This document shows, in pieces, positions 1-10,929 of a stretch of 64,000 bases of DNA. Each line of letters opens with the position of its first letter. Positions within the stretch are counted from its first letter, which is position 1. Under the pieces are notes generated by a model, which saw nothing but the letters and a program-made list of their open reading frames with translations, was not told the origin of the DNA and did not search any database. The stretch is from Xenoacremonium recifei (taxonomy: Eukaryota > Ascomycota > Sordariomycetes > Hypocreales > Nectriaceae): the NCBI GenBank assembly GCA_012184525.1, contig WOFQ01000017.1:62001-126000 (forward strand), read 5' to 3'. Position numbers and translations under genes: made by a program.

Positions 1-1
1 C

Positions 2-1120
2 AAGTACAATTCTGCAGCTACGGAGCCAGCGTGGAACAACGGCGTTATTGGGGCTAGACCTGGTCTCTTCGTTTGGCGCATTGAGCAGTTCGAGGTCGTT
101 CCCTGGCCCAAGGATCGCTATGGCACTTTCTATGATGGGGATAGTTTCATCATCCTGAGCTCGGAGAAAGTGGGAGAGCAAGGCAACGAACGGCTTGTCC
201 ACGACATCTTCTTTTGGTTAGGGAGCAAGACATCCCAAGACGAAGCGGGTACCGCCGCGTACAAGACCGTTGAGCTCGACGAGTTCCTCCAGGGATCTGC
301 AATCCAGCATCGCGAGATTCAAGCAGCACCCTCCGAAGACTTCCTCGCTCTCTTTCCGCGCCTCTCCATCCACACGGGCGGCGTTCGTTCCGGCTTTCGG
401 CATGTGGGAGAGAAGCCAGTGGAGCAACGTCGTGTGCTCTTGCGTGTCATCAAAAACCCTGCGGCTGGGCCAGATGGGCTCATTGTTCACGAGGTGGACC
501 CAGTCCAGCAAAGTCTGGACTCGCGGGATGTGTTTGTGCTAGATACAGGAGCCAAGATCTGGGTTTGGCAAGGAAAGGAATGCAGCCCTATGGAAAAAGC
601 CAAGGCTGCCCAGGTGGTTAACGACATGAACTTGACGAGAGGAGCGGAGGTTGAAGTGGTGGCTCAAGATGAAGCACGGTCGAGGAGAGTGGTCGATCTC
701 CTTGGCGAAGGCGGCGGCGATGAGGGCTTTGCTGAGCCCGATGCAACCCCACGGCAGGACTTCCGAGCCCATCGCCAGTCAGGCCATGTCGATCAGTCAC
801 AAAAGCTATTGCGCCTGAGCGACGCCTCGGGCGACTTAGTGTTGGACCTGGTCAAGTCCACCGACGCCGACAGCGCCGAGCGGGTAACTTACAGGGATCT
901 AGACAGCAACGACGTCTTTCTCATCGACGATGGAGGCAAGACCATCTGGGTATGGGAGGGATCGCAGGCGAGCGTGGCAGAGAGGAAGCTATGGTTGCGA
1001 GTCGCTCAGGCTTACCTGCGGCAACTGCCGGAGGGGGGACAGACTAGGATGCGGACGCCCTTGGTCAAGGTCGTCGATGGATGTGAGAGTAGAGCGTTCC
1101 TGCGGGCTATTGCGGTGTGA
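2..1120 (+). CDS. Gelsolin/severin-type actin-binding protein (5' partial)
   Basis: The reading frame is open from base 2 to the TGA at 1118-1120, so the true start lies before the window; 372 residues are visible. Three gelsolin-like repeats can be seen. The first holds GLFVWRIEQFEVVPWPK and DIFFWLGSKTSQDEAG near residues 20-80. The second holds DVFVLDTGAKIWVWQGK near residue 175. The third holds DVFLIDDGGKTIWVWEG near residue 300. The spaced Asp, aromatic and Trp-x-Trp pattern with a following Ser and Glu is the gelsolin signature. Three repeats match severin or fragmin rather than six-repeat gelsolin. Family members bind, sever and cap actin filaments in a calcium-dependent way; this activity is inferred here. 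No intron is visible in this part. The family is certain, the exact role less so. Confidence 0.85.
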   Translation, partial: KYNSAATEPAWNNGVIGARPGLFVWRIEQFEVVPWPKDRYGTFYDGDSFIILSSEKVGEQGNERLVHDIFFWLGSKTSQDEAGTAAYKTVELDEFLQGSAIQHREIQAAPSEDFLALFPRLSIHTGGVRSGFRHVGEKPVEQRRVLLRVIKNPAAGPDGLIVHEVDPVQQSLDSRDVFVLDTGAKIWVWQGKECSPMEKAKAAQVVNDMNLTRGAEVEVVAQDEARSRRVVDLLGEGGGDEGFAEPDATPRQDFRAHRQSGHVDQSQKLLRLSDASGDLVLDLVKSTDADSAERVTYRDLDSNDVFLIDDGGKTIWVWEGSQASVAERKLWLRVAQAYLRQLPEGGQTRMRTPLVKVVDGCESRAFLRAIAV

Positions 1121-1649
1121 TGTGCCCATGGCAGAGTGTTGGTTGAGTCATAAATTGCTTCGAATGTAACGATTTCCGGAAAGGCGGGAGCTGCAGCGTG
1201 GCCACACGAGACCCTAAAGAACGCCTCGGGAGCCGGCTCTCGTGCATGGCGTCGACGGACAGCTGGATTACACCTAGTCAAGTAATCTAGATTGAGATCA
1301 CCCCGGCTAGAAGGGTCACCCGTGGGGTGATTTTTGTTTTTCTCTTAAGCTGGGTGGGATAAACGAGGATCTGCCGGCTGCCGGCTCCTGCACAGCTTAA
1401 TCGGTGGTCCCGCGGCATGCCCTGAAGATCCTGGGCCGTAGTATCGGAGCAGCTTCGCAATGCGTAGTCATCGGAAGCTGCGGCGACAGACACATGCCGG
1501 TATCGTTCGAGTAGACTCAAAGCTAAACAATTTGGCTTGCCCCAAAGGTCCCTAGCATGACACAGGGCGCAATGCCTGTCGGGAAAACGAAAAATGTCGC
1601 GGGGATCGTCGCGTGATCTAGAGCGGTGCCGGGGTTATCAATCTATCAT

Positions 1650-1684
1650 CTTATCGATCACATCTTATCAATCAGCATCTTATC
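1650..1684 (-). promoter_or_regulatory. Cluster of GATA-factor sites
   Basis: Three CTTATC words (1650-1655, 1664-1669, 1679-1684) occur in short tandem repeats of about 14 bp, with a fourth TTATC at 1635. On the minus strand each reads GATAAG, matching the HGATAR core of fungal GATA factors. The nearest downstream gene is the ferric reductase about 1.3 kb away. Use by an iron repressor (SreA/Sre type) or another GATA factor is inference. Confidence 0.35.
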
Positions 1685-2883
1685 AATCAGGATTTCACCA
1701 ACATCTCGAACGATGGGAACGTTACTGGTGAGTTGGGGAGGTCTAGATGCAATGCAGCGGCACTGTCCAGTGGACCCAAAAGCTTGTCAAAGCTTGTTTT
1801 TCTCCCCTTGAGGCCCTTCTCGACCGTCGTTGGTTCCCGCGTGCTCCTACCGCGGGAAATTCCCCAAGCTGCTCCCATGCTATCGAAGCTGTCCAGCTCC
1901 ACGGCTCCTGAAGTCTCCGAGGGCCCAGACCTAGAGCTCAGCGACTGCCGCTAGTCGTGGCATTGGTTGGCGACTAGAGACGCCAGAGTTGGGAGCTAAT
2001 TTGTCTGTGCTTTCGTTTTTGTAGACCGGAGTCGGAGGGACGAAAAAAGGATTTTCAACCGCTCTGTCATAATGGCATGGCCATGCAATTCCGAAAGAAT
2101 TACCTTCCGAAACAAGGCACAAGGTATATCAAGAGCAGACCCGCTCGTTCAGCGTTGCAATTGAATGCACTGCTACGCTACGGCTTGCAGTTACCCACGA
2201 GGGAACCAGGGGCTTTTTGTCGCGCAGACACTCCTCCGAGTGGAGTTTCCGAGCATCTCAGACGAGAAGTGGTGCTCATGATCGACGGTTATCGCGTGTT
2301 GGCACTCGCTCGCACAGTCTTCTTAAGTGGAATAAACTCTATGGAGTCTCGTCGGTCGTGGGCCTCATCCAGGCCGGTGCTCCCTTAGTTCGTAGTCCAT
2401 GCCGACGGCCAAAAGAAGAAAACCTGCTATCCATCGTTGACGGCTGGAAGAGACCATAAACGTGGGATAGTTCCATGCTTGTGGATGCTTGAGCGTGGAA
2501 GCCTGAGGCCAGACCCGACTTCGGGAAGGCTCCGGGGGTGGGAGAGGGTCCAGATGGTGAGGGGATACGGGAAATGGCTGAAAGGAGATTGGGGGTTCAG
2601 CCAGTCCAAGGATGTGGAAGTGCTGTGGCTTGACGGTAGTGGCCTAGTAGCGAGTGATAGAGATGGCTGGACGATGTCTGGGACGAGGGCTGGATCAAGA
2701 GGCGCACAACGAGACCTGCAAGAGGCAGGCTAAGAAGACGTCTTACTCGAGTAGGGATAGAATCATCCCGTGTAAGCTTGGGGGAGGGCAAAATTTGCTA
2801 ATGGAAAGAAGCTGGTACGTTGTGGCAAGCTCTGGCCCTCGGCCCTCGACAAGAGGGGTCCATCTCGAGAAAGCTGTTTCGTC

Positions 2884-2889
2884 TATAAA
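2884..2889 (+). promoter_or_regulatory. Putative TATA box of the ferric reductase gene
   Basis: TATAAA lies 137 bp upstream of the ATG at 3026 and is followed by a CT-rich stretch, a common fungal core-promoter layout. Confidence 0.45.
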
Positions 2890-3025
2890 GCTTCCTTCTC
2901 CTCTCTTGTCAGGATAGCTGGTAAGAGCCTGCCATCACTTGTCGATCAACATCCCTATTCTCCGGGTCTGACTTACCCGTAAGATACAATCCTGGTTCTG
3001 GGTCTCTGACAGAAAACAGACCATC

Positions 3026-5254
3026 ATGTTTTCTTTCAACAAGCCACTTGCCTTCGCCGCCGCGGCTCTGTTGCTGGTCTCCCGAGTCCATGCCGACTCC
3101 GACCTTCTCCCCGGCTACGGCAATGGGGAGTACGATCCTGTCTGCGGTTATGCTTGCCGTTATGCAATGCCGACTACCCTCAACTGCCCCGAGTACGCCA
3201 ACATGACTGCGGAAGAGATTGCCGATGCATACCCCTCGGGCAGTTGCTTTGCTCAGGACGTACCCTACCTGACTTCTATGGCCTATTGTATTCACTCCTA
3301 CTGCGAAGGCCTCAAGATGTCTGAGATTGATGTGTTCTGGGAGACCCAGCTCTTCTATGAAGAGGAGGGGACCGTTCCCGTGCTCACCTACCTCTCTGCT
3401 CTGAACGAGGTCGACCTCAACAATCCTCCTACTCCTTACGGGGTCAATGACACCGTCCTAAACCGAACAGTCTCTCTTGACGCCGAGACTTACTTGGGGT
3501 ACTCTAATGCTGTGACTTCCTACAAGGAGATGAAATATTACTCCTCCATGTTTCGGTAAGGGTTCTAGAGCCCCCTGCCTCCTGACGACACTAACATAAT
3601 TTTGCACAGGATGCTTATGTTCCTGTCTGGTGTTTGCTTCCCCATTGGCCTTACCGCCATTAGCAAGCTGCCCTGGCCTACGAAATGGGTGAGCACATTC
3701 AATGGCTACGTTATCGACCCTCCGCTTTTCGGCCGATACCACAGTGTCCCCGTGCTCGGTTTGGGCATGATCCCAACCCGCGGTCAAGCCCTCTTTATCA
3801 TGTACCTCATCGGTATCAACTTGGCGGCGAATTTCGCTGGATATCCTCGCATTACGCCTGATGCCTGGTATCCTTCCCGTAAGGAACAGCTGACAGATGA
3901 GATTGCAAACCGAGCTGGTGACTTGGCCCTGGCAAACTTCCCTCTCGTTATCCTCTATGCTGGCAGGAATAATTTGCTGTTGTGGCTCAGCAACTGGTCC
4001 CATGCCTCATTCCTACTCATCCACCGCTGGATCGCTCTGATCTGCGTCCTCCAGGCCTGCCTTCATTCGGCCATGTGGGTTCAGATTGAGCTCTCATACC
4101 ACTACTACACTGAATCTGCCCGCCAGCCCTACTGGTACTACGGCATCATTGCCACGCTGTGCTTCAGTCTCCTCATTCCCTTCTCTATCCTCCCTCTGCG
4201 CAAGCGTTGGTACGAGTTCTTCCTCATTGCCCACATCATCTTTGTCGTCATTGCTATTGTCGGCGTGTGGTATCATATCGATCTCCTCTATGAGCACACC
4301 GAGGGCTTTGACATCTTTATTTACCTCGCCATTGGTATCTGGGTCCTTGACCGGTCTACCCGCTGGCTCCGCGTCAGCAAGATTGGCCTTAAGAGGGGCT
4401 ATGTCTCTCGCATTGACGAGGAGTACATCCGTGTTGACGTCCCCGGCGTCGACTGCCACGGCTACTGCTATGCCTACTTCCCGACCCTCTCGTGGCGGAT
4501 CTGGGAAAACCACCCCTTCTCCGTCGTCGGCTGCAACCCTAGTCCGGCTGATATGCAACCCTCCAGCCCGATCTCGCACTCTGACAGCGAGTGCTCATCT
4601 CCCGCTCCTCAGCTTCGGCTCGACGATGCTGCAAAGAAAGAAGCCGGCATCACTTCCAGGACACGCTCTATTGCGGTACCAAACTCGAGTCAGAAGAGCG
4701 GCATCACCCTCTACATTCGAGTTCACAGTGGGTTGACCAAACTTCTCGCCAGAAAATGCGGTGATGCCGGTGGACTGCCCATTCTTGTTGAGTCTAGCTA
4801 CGGGCATGAGGGCAAGACAGTATTGCAGGGCGCTGACAGCAAGTTTGCCCCTACCCCTGAGTATCCCAATCTTCTCTGCATCGCTGGTGGCGTCGGTGTT
4901 ACAGCTGTTCTTCCGGCTCTCCAGGCCTCTCTCAGCTTGTATGGACCTATTGGCTCTACAAAGCTCTACTGGGGTCTTCGCGGCCGAGGTTTGGTGGATT
5001 CCATCGAAAGCATGCTTCTCGGCCATGGCAACGGCTCTGACAGCGGCTGGGGCCACATTGAGCCTCACATTACTGTTGGCGAGCGAATTAACGTTCGACG
5101 GATTTTGGAGGAAGAGCTGGAGCATTGCAGTGTTGGCACGACCGTAGTGGTTTGCGGTCCTCTGGCAATGTGTGATGAGGTGCGGTATACGGTCGCCGCC
5201 ATGGCGCGACATGGCAAGACTCTGAGATTTATTGAGGAGTCTCTGCCCTGGTAA
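3026..5254 (+). CDS. Ferric reductase, FRE family flavocytochrome
   Basis: Exons 3026-3555 and 3610-5254 (54-bp intron, GTAAGG donor, CACAG acceptor) give 724 residues. The N-terminus MFSFNKPLAFAAAALLLVSR is a signal peptide, followed by a luminal or extracellular Cys-containing stretch. A ferric reductase-like transmembrane domain follows, with several membrane helices and histidines such as LLIHRWIALICVLQACLHS suited to haem binding. The FAD-binding motif reads HPFSVVG near residue 480 and the NADPH-binding part has CIAGGVGVT and VVCGPLAMC. This is the FRE layout: electrons pass from NADPH through FAD and haem to ferric iron or copper outside the cell, feeding reductive uptake. A Ser/Pro-rich low-complexity insert sits just after the FAD motif. 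It converges on the AtuA-like gene. No oxidase or permease gene for iron lies alongside. The exact metal substrate cannot be told. Confidence 0.92.
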
Positions 5255-5462
5255 ACCTAAACAGATTCACTACGATTAACTACTACGGGAAAGATACTTA
5301 CATTGGATTGAAGTTTAAGCGTTAGAGCTGGAGTGTCACAGGTCGAGATCACCGAGGAACAGGGAGATCAGGGTTTTCGAATAGCGTCAAGCTTCGATAG
5401 ATTTGCTAAATATCATGCCTCATTTACACAAAATAATCACATTCTACTTTGAACCTCCCTCT

Positions 5463-7464
5463 TCAAATACGTCCCCTCCGCAAGAACTTGTTGGGGATGT
5501 CTACATATTTGGCACGGAGATACTCGCAGAGGTTCTTGCCCAGGGTGTCGTACTCGCTGGTCGAGTTATAGCCGCGGTCCAGATGGTCGCGAATGAGGAA
5601 GTGAACAGCCCGGATGCCGGGGATCTCAAAACGCTCAATCTTACGGCCCTTGTTGGAACCCTCAAGCAGCTGGTGGATTTTGGGGATGGTCAAGATGCTT
5701 CGCAACCAATCCCATTCGTCGTCATTGCGAACGTAGAAACCCACGTTGGCGTCGGACGCCTTGTCACCGGAACGACCGCCCACGATCCAGCCCAAAGGTC
5801 CTCTAGTAGTAGGCCCAAAGGTGGCAAGGTCGACGGGGTTGGCTGTCTCATATGACTTCTGGTCACGCGGGTAGTCTGAGCGAACGTTGTTCTGCACGGG
5901 GATATCCATCGACTTGCCAGCCCAAGGCAGCTCGACGCGGTGCTTCACTTCCTTTTGGGGCAGTAGAGTAACGTAGTACTCATAGAAGGGCTTGCCCTCG
6001 CTCTGGCGCTGGTCATTGCCTAGAGTGGCGCCAGGGCAGCTCTGCAGGAAGTTCTCCATGCACCAGCGGTTGAAGCCGGGGACGTCGAGAGTGAACTTGT
6101 CGACGAGCGCCCGCTTCTTGGTCTGGACGAAGATGCGGAAGTCCACCGTAGCCACCTCCTGATTGCGCGGGTTCTCCGGGCAGTAGCCATTGAGAGAGAA
6201 CTGCAGGCATGAGAGATCGTTGACGGCGTCTCCCATGGAGTAGCGGATCTGGCGTTCTGTCCACTCGGCCTTCTCCTCGAGGTCTAGACCGACGAGGTAG
6301 TAGTGGAACTCGGCCTGGTAGCCGCCAAAGGCCGTGAGACCGACTTTGGTGGTCGAGGGCGCGGGCAGACCCTTGACGCCGGTTACGAGCACTCGGTCCT
6401 TGCCGATATCCTTCATGACGATACCTTCCAGGTTGGCCGTCACGTCGGAGCCGTAGTAAAGGGGGCCTTGGATCTCGTACAGCAACTGCGAAGAGACTGT
6501 GCCAACAGAGATCTCGCCGCCGGTGCCCGCCTCCTTGCCGAGGATGCACGAACCATCGTGTTCAATCTCGGCGATGGGGAAACCAAGGTTCTCGCACTTG
6601 TCCATGAGCCTCTTGAAGCCCGAGTAGTAGCCTCCGCAGACGTAGGCTGAGCACTCAATCAGGTGGCCGGCGACTAGAGAGCCAGCGATCTGGTCTAGGT
6701 CGGTCTCACGGTCCCAGCCGTGCCACCACATGGAGGCGCCGATGGTAGTAGCGGCATCGGCCACACGGCCGGCAATGACAATATCACAACCCTGACGGAG
6801 GGCTTCCGCAATGCCCGCACCTCCTAGATAGCACCTATAGAGAGACACGCATTAGCATCGTGGTCTAGATCTGTGGAACCATGTAAATCAGAGCATGGGG
6901 GATGTTTGAAGGCCGTGGATAGGGTGGGATGTCCGTGGGGAGGAGACTCGAACTGGGAAACACTCACTGGGCGCAGATGATATCGTGACCCCATTCTTTC
7001 AATGGCTTGCCCGTCATCAAGCTCACAAACTCCTCGCCCTCAGCGTACAACCGCTTAACAGTATCGGTGACCTCGTCACCGCTCACCCAGCCGACCTTCA
7101 GGTCAAGTCCCTGTTTCTTAACCTCTTCCTCGACCAACTTAGCCAGAAGCTCGGTATCACTTGCGCCGGCATTTACGGCGACTTTGATGTTCTTGGACTT
7201 GAGGTAAGGCAGTGCCGGAGCGAGGTTGTCCATGAAAGTTGGGTCGAACAGTCCCACGGCATCCTCCCCAAGTTGACCCTGTGCACGCAACTTTGCGTTC
7301 TCTTCTTTCTGCGCTCCGTGAAGCGTCATGGTGCATTCAGAGAGCCAGTCGCCGATGATGCAGTCGATCTCGCAGTTCTTGGCCAGGTCGCCGATGGCGC
7401 GCTGGCGGTCGGAGAAGCCCCCAGAGGAGCCGGCGATGCGGATGGCACGCTTTGTGGAAGGCAT
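5463..7464 (-). CDS. AtuA/DUF1446 family protein
   Basis: Exons 7464-6968 and 6834-5463 (133-bp intron, GTGAGT donor, TATAG acceptor) give 622 residues. The N-terminal block starts AIRIAGSSGGFSDRQRAI and includes DCIIGDWLSECTM. The second exon continues CYLGGAGIAEALRQG and DIVIAGRVADAA. Later come DLDQIAGSLVAGHLIECSAYVCGG and, near the C-terminus, LGWIVGGRSGDKASDANVGF. These are hallmarks of the acyclic terpene utilisation AtuA family (DUF1446), known from bacterial citronellol/geraniol catabolism and widespread in fungi with unknown substrate. The C-terminal part resembles the AtuA-like ferredoxin-fold region. No carboxylase, acyl-CoA or terpene gene is adjacent, so a terpene role is not supported by context. 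The start codon is the first ATG of exon 1. The family is secure and the function open. Confidence 0.9.
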
Positions 7465-8811
7465 CTTGACGTCTACCTATGCCTATGGTATTTTTTGTTC
7501 TTCGACTTTGAATTCCGCTCTATATTTTTCGGTGTCTTCTTTCCGCTGGGATAATATCTTTCCCTGCCTTGTTAATGAGTAGTAGGTAGGTCTCAAGCTT
7601 CCGAATAATTCGACTACCTGAAACTTCAGCCCAGCCCAGCGCTCGGCTCTTATATCTATACCCTTCCCCTCCTCTTCCCGAAACCCGCCCCCTTGGTGTC
7701 CTCAACACGCCGGAAGACTGAATGCGGACTGAGCAGTCTAACTCACTGGCCCGTCTATATTTCCCCGTCACCACACCCTCCATCTCTACTGAAAGAGTCT
7801 AGTTCCTTGCGGGGGAATATCTCGGGACCTCCAAATTGTGGGGTTAGGCGAGTTCCTTAAGTCGAGGTTTGGCTGTTGATTCGCGAGGCGGGCGATGTGA
7901 GGGCGGAAAAGAATACCCACTGCTAACATCATTCAGGTACAGACCTCCATGGAAGCTGCTAAATCCGATGCGTAACTCCAAGAAAAACAGGCGCCCGGCT
8001 AAGCAACATCCTGTTAAATTCCCTGCCGAGGTTACTTCAAGGACTAAGACATTGATGTGGGGGATTCTGCAGCAAGATGGTAGCGACTCATGTTAGTGTT
8101 GTATCTGGCTGGCTTCGGATACCATGTCCCGCTTAGCCAAGAAAGACACCGTGACAACTCGCCAGACGGTAGAGAGTTTGCGAAACTCACCAGAAGCCCT
8201 TTAAATAGTATGTCCGAATTTACTATGTATCCTGCGTTTCGTAAATTGTACGTTTACAAAGTGATTAGATATCAGGCATTTGCAAACAATTTGTCCCAAA
8301 ACTCAATGATGCCAACATTCCCTCTACTGGAGAAGTTGAACGTGACTTTATATTAAACTTCAGCCTTGCACGCTGTAATGAGAATCCTGGTTGTCAGTTG
8401 GGATTTATTCCCACTGCGAAAATATACCCGGACAGGCTCCGAGTACTCCGGCGCTACCGGGTAGGTCATCACCCACGCGACAATGAGTAATTGCGCAGTT
8501 AGCATTATTCGTACATAATTGTTCACGTACACATATGGAATTTTTCGATGAAATGGATGTATCTTGAGTTTACTAGTGAAGCTCTCTTTGTCTTTATTTA
8601 TGACGACGAAATAAGCATCTCATTAGTTGGCGATCGTGTATCAACTACCGACCCCGGTTGTTCGCATTTCAATTCGAGTCATTATGGGACCATATTGGCG
8701 TAAGGCCGATGATAAAAAGGCATTGAGTATTACGGGATAAAAGCAGGATCATCTATTATTATTGGGTATTGTTTACAAATCGCTGCGATAAGTTGTTTCT
8801 GATCGTCTCAA
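7465..8811. other. Intergenic, partly AT-rich
   Basis: This holds the promoter of the AtuA-like gene near 7465-7800 and then about 600 bp (roughly 8,180-8,800) visibly richer in A and T than the surroundings, with no open frame of substance. It lies downstream of the SDR stop codon. It could be a decayed repeat; I see no terminal repeats. Confidence 0.4.
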
Positions 8812-9891
8812 TCACGCAAACTCTTTAGTCTCCATCTCACACCACTCGACAAAGCTTTGAGACAACCCACTTCCGCCATTGCTCTTGCTTTTGCAGCTTG
8901 CTTCAATATTAGTTGGAAGAGGCCCAAAGCGTCCCCATGGGAGGATAAAAGAACCGTTTCTCTCGCTCGTCACCTCAGGGGAGAGGAGACCAAACAGCTC
9001 GCTGTAAGCGCCGAATTTTGGCGGCTTGAAGACAACTCCCTGAAAATAATGAGTGAGGGAAACACCAAAAAGACTATCATTTGACTCACCATCATGAAGG
9101 AGACTGGTGCTGGAAAGTTCCTCTGCAGTTCCGTCTTCATGAAGCCTGGGTTAACAACCTATGAGTCGTTAGATGCTATCCAACGAAATATTCCTTCGGA
9201 ACTGTTCGCCACTTACTACAGAGATGACTCCTTTACAACCCAGCCTTGTAGCTGTTTCTCTCGCAAAGAAGACATTGCCGACCTTGCTCATCATATAGTT
9301 CTCCATTTGATTCTTCACTGTCTTGGGTTGGCCTTTAGTCTCGTCCCAGATCATCCCATTCTTGGGAGTCCCGATCTGGAGGGTGCTCGCAAGCCAAACA
9401 ATTCGAACAGTACCCTTCTCAGCAGTTTTTGCAGTGTTGACGATGGTTTCTTCAAGGCATCGCATGAGGAGATAGCCACCAAGGCAATTCGTCCCCATTT
9501 GAAGCTCGTGTCCCTGCTTACTCTTGCTTCCATCAGGTGGCACCATGACGCCAGCATTAAGAACCAAGCCATCGAGTCTGCTCTCCTTCTCTCTGAATGT
9601 CTTCGCGGCTGGGGATACTGTTGTTAAATCAGAGAGATCCACTGCAAAGGCCTCCAAACGACCAGCGGAATCCGGGAACTCTGCTTTAATGGACTCGATG
9701 GCAGTATTGATGCGAGCATTGGTTCGAGCTGCGATGTACACTGTTGCAGAGCGCGAATAGAGAATTTTTGCAAGTTCGAGTCCAACGCCGGACGTTGCGC
9801 CTGTGATGATGTAGACTCGAGAAGCGAGAGAAGGGAGCGACTTCTCGGTGAAGGTAGGCGATGGAGGGAAGAACTGAGATCTAACAGACAT
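8812..9891 (-). CDS. Short-chain dehydrogenase/reductase
   Basis: Three exons, 9891-9217, 9158-9090 and 9039-8812, give 323 residues. Introns are 58 and 50 bp with GTAAGT and GTGAGT donors and frames match across both. The Rossmann motif TGATSGVG is at residues 30-37, NAG at 112-114, the catalytic Ser near 169 and Y199-x-x-x-K203 as YMMSK. Exon 2 restores NPGFMKTEL, the usual segment after the active site. The length and motifs fit a classical NAD(P)-dependent SDR of the retinol dehydrogenase/C-13 ketoreductase-like fungal group. The substrate is unknown. A TATA-like box lies about 100 bp upstream. No biosynthetic cluster partners are adjacent. Stopping at the end of the first open frame would lose the C-terminal third, so the spliced model is preferred. 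Confidence 0.9.
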
Positions 9892-10476
9892 GCTGAACGT
9901 TGGATGAGTAAATTCCTTGAGTCGGAAGCTGAGGGTATGAGTAATTGTATAGTTTGAGATATGCTTAATGCCTGGGTGGGCTCCCGAGTTTTATATGTAC
10001 CCTGGAAAAGGAGACAAAAAGCACCGACTCCTTTCCTCGAGTAACGCACGGTATCTAGGCAGATGTCCAACAACATCACACTGACGCAGCCTTGCCGTAG
10101 AATTCGTCAGCTTAGGTATCCTCAGACCCGGCTGTGCAAGGTGTTCTGTGGGTCGCGGAACGGTGGTGTTGAGTTTCGGACGGCGATGCTCCACGGCGTC
10201 GGGTTTATTTGCGTGTCGATAGCCCCGATGCGCTCCGGATCTCCGATGCCCCACTACGCCGATGTTTTCGGGGCCCGTAGATGCCGCGCTCCGGGTCTGT
10301 ACGGAAGGAATCATTGATAAAGGATCTGGCTCAACATCTTCAAACTCCTTTCCCGGTTTACTTGGGCGAGTACGTACCTCGTTATGGGCTGGGTGAGTTA
10401 CACAATCGGTCGACGAAGATGCATGCTCAAGATCAAGTGATAAAACACCTTCGATTACGCTATCAACCATGTACAA
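9892..10476. other. Intergenic between SDR and GFA genes
   Basis: Promoter of the SDR gene and 3' flank of the GFA-type gene, both on the minus strand. The minus-strand frame 10476-9991 has no family resemblance and is rejected. Confidence 0.45.
9989..9995 (-). promoter_or_regulatory. Putative TATA box of the SDR gene
   Basis: TATAAAA on the minus strand, about 100 bp upstream of the ATG at 9891. Confidence 0.4.
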
Positions 10477-10929
10477 CTAATCCTTGCTCATTCCGGGCCT
10501 CATCGATGGAGAGCCTGGTTCGCCTCCCTCCGGAACGGGAATCCGTGCACTTCTGGTGTAGATATGCTTGACACCTTCCCAGGTCAATCCTTCAACACAG
10601 CCGCCTTTAACACTCAACGTCGGTTTCGGGGTTCCATCCGGCAGAATGATTCGATGAAACAGCCGGACACCACACTCCTTGCAGAAATAGCATTCCATTG
10701 TGTTCCCGGAATCTGTTGGCCGAACCCAGAGCCCGATCCGGGCCATAGTTTCCTCTGGTAGAGGCCATATCCCATCGGCTGGGAAAATGGCGGACGTGCC
10801 GAAGGCGGACGAGGATTGCTTCTGACATTCGAGACAATGACAGCAGTACACCTCAAGAGGTTTCGGGCGCGAAGCGTAGAAGATGACAGCGTTGCACTGG
10901 CAGCGTATTTTTGGATTGGGGTTGGTCAT
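10477..10929 (-). CDS. GFA/CENP-V domain zinc protein
   Basis: An uninterrupted 150-residue frame starts at the ATG at 10929. Zinc-ligand cysteines appear as RCQC near residue 10, CCHCLEC near residue 30 and CKEC near residue 85. This is the pattern of the glutathione-dependent formaldehyde-activating enzyme (GFA)/CENP-V fold. Family members are small zinc proteins; many fungal copies are annotated as GFA-like without a shown substrate, so an S-hydroxymethylglutathione role is only possible. The in-frame extension upstream begins with GTG, and the segment before the ATG looks like an intron (GTGAGG to CCAG), so the ATG at 10929 is preferred and a 5'-UTR intron is likely. It is divergent from the EI24-type gene. 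Confidence 0.85.
   Translation of the reverse strand: MTNPNPKIRCQCNAVIFYASRPKPLEVYCCHCLECQKQSSSAFGTSAIFPADGIWPLPEETMARIGLWVRPTDSGNTMECYFCKECGVRLFHRIILPDGTPKPTLSVKGGCVEGLTWEGVKHIYTRSARIPVPEGGEPGSPSMRPGMSKD

Larger units (their letters stand above)
1121..3025. other. Intergenic: ferric reductase upstream region
   Basis: No convincing gene. Short open frames on both strands (for example 2437-2733) have no recognisable sequence. It contains a clustered GATA motif block (1650-1684), an 8-bp inverted repeat ATCACCCC/GGGGTGAT at 1297-1331, and a TATA-like box close to the ferric reductase start. Confidence 0.5.
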
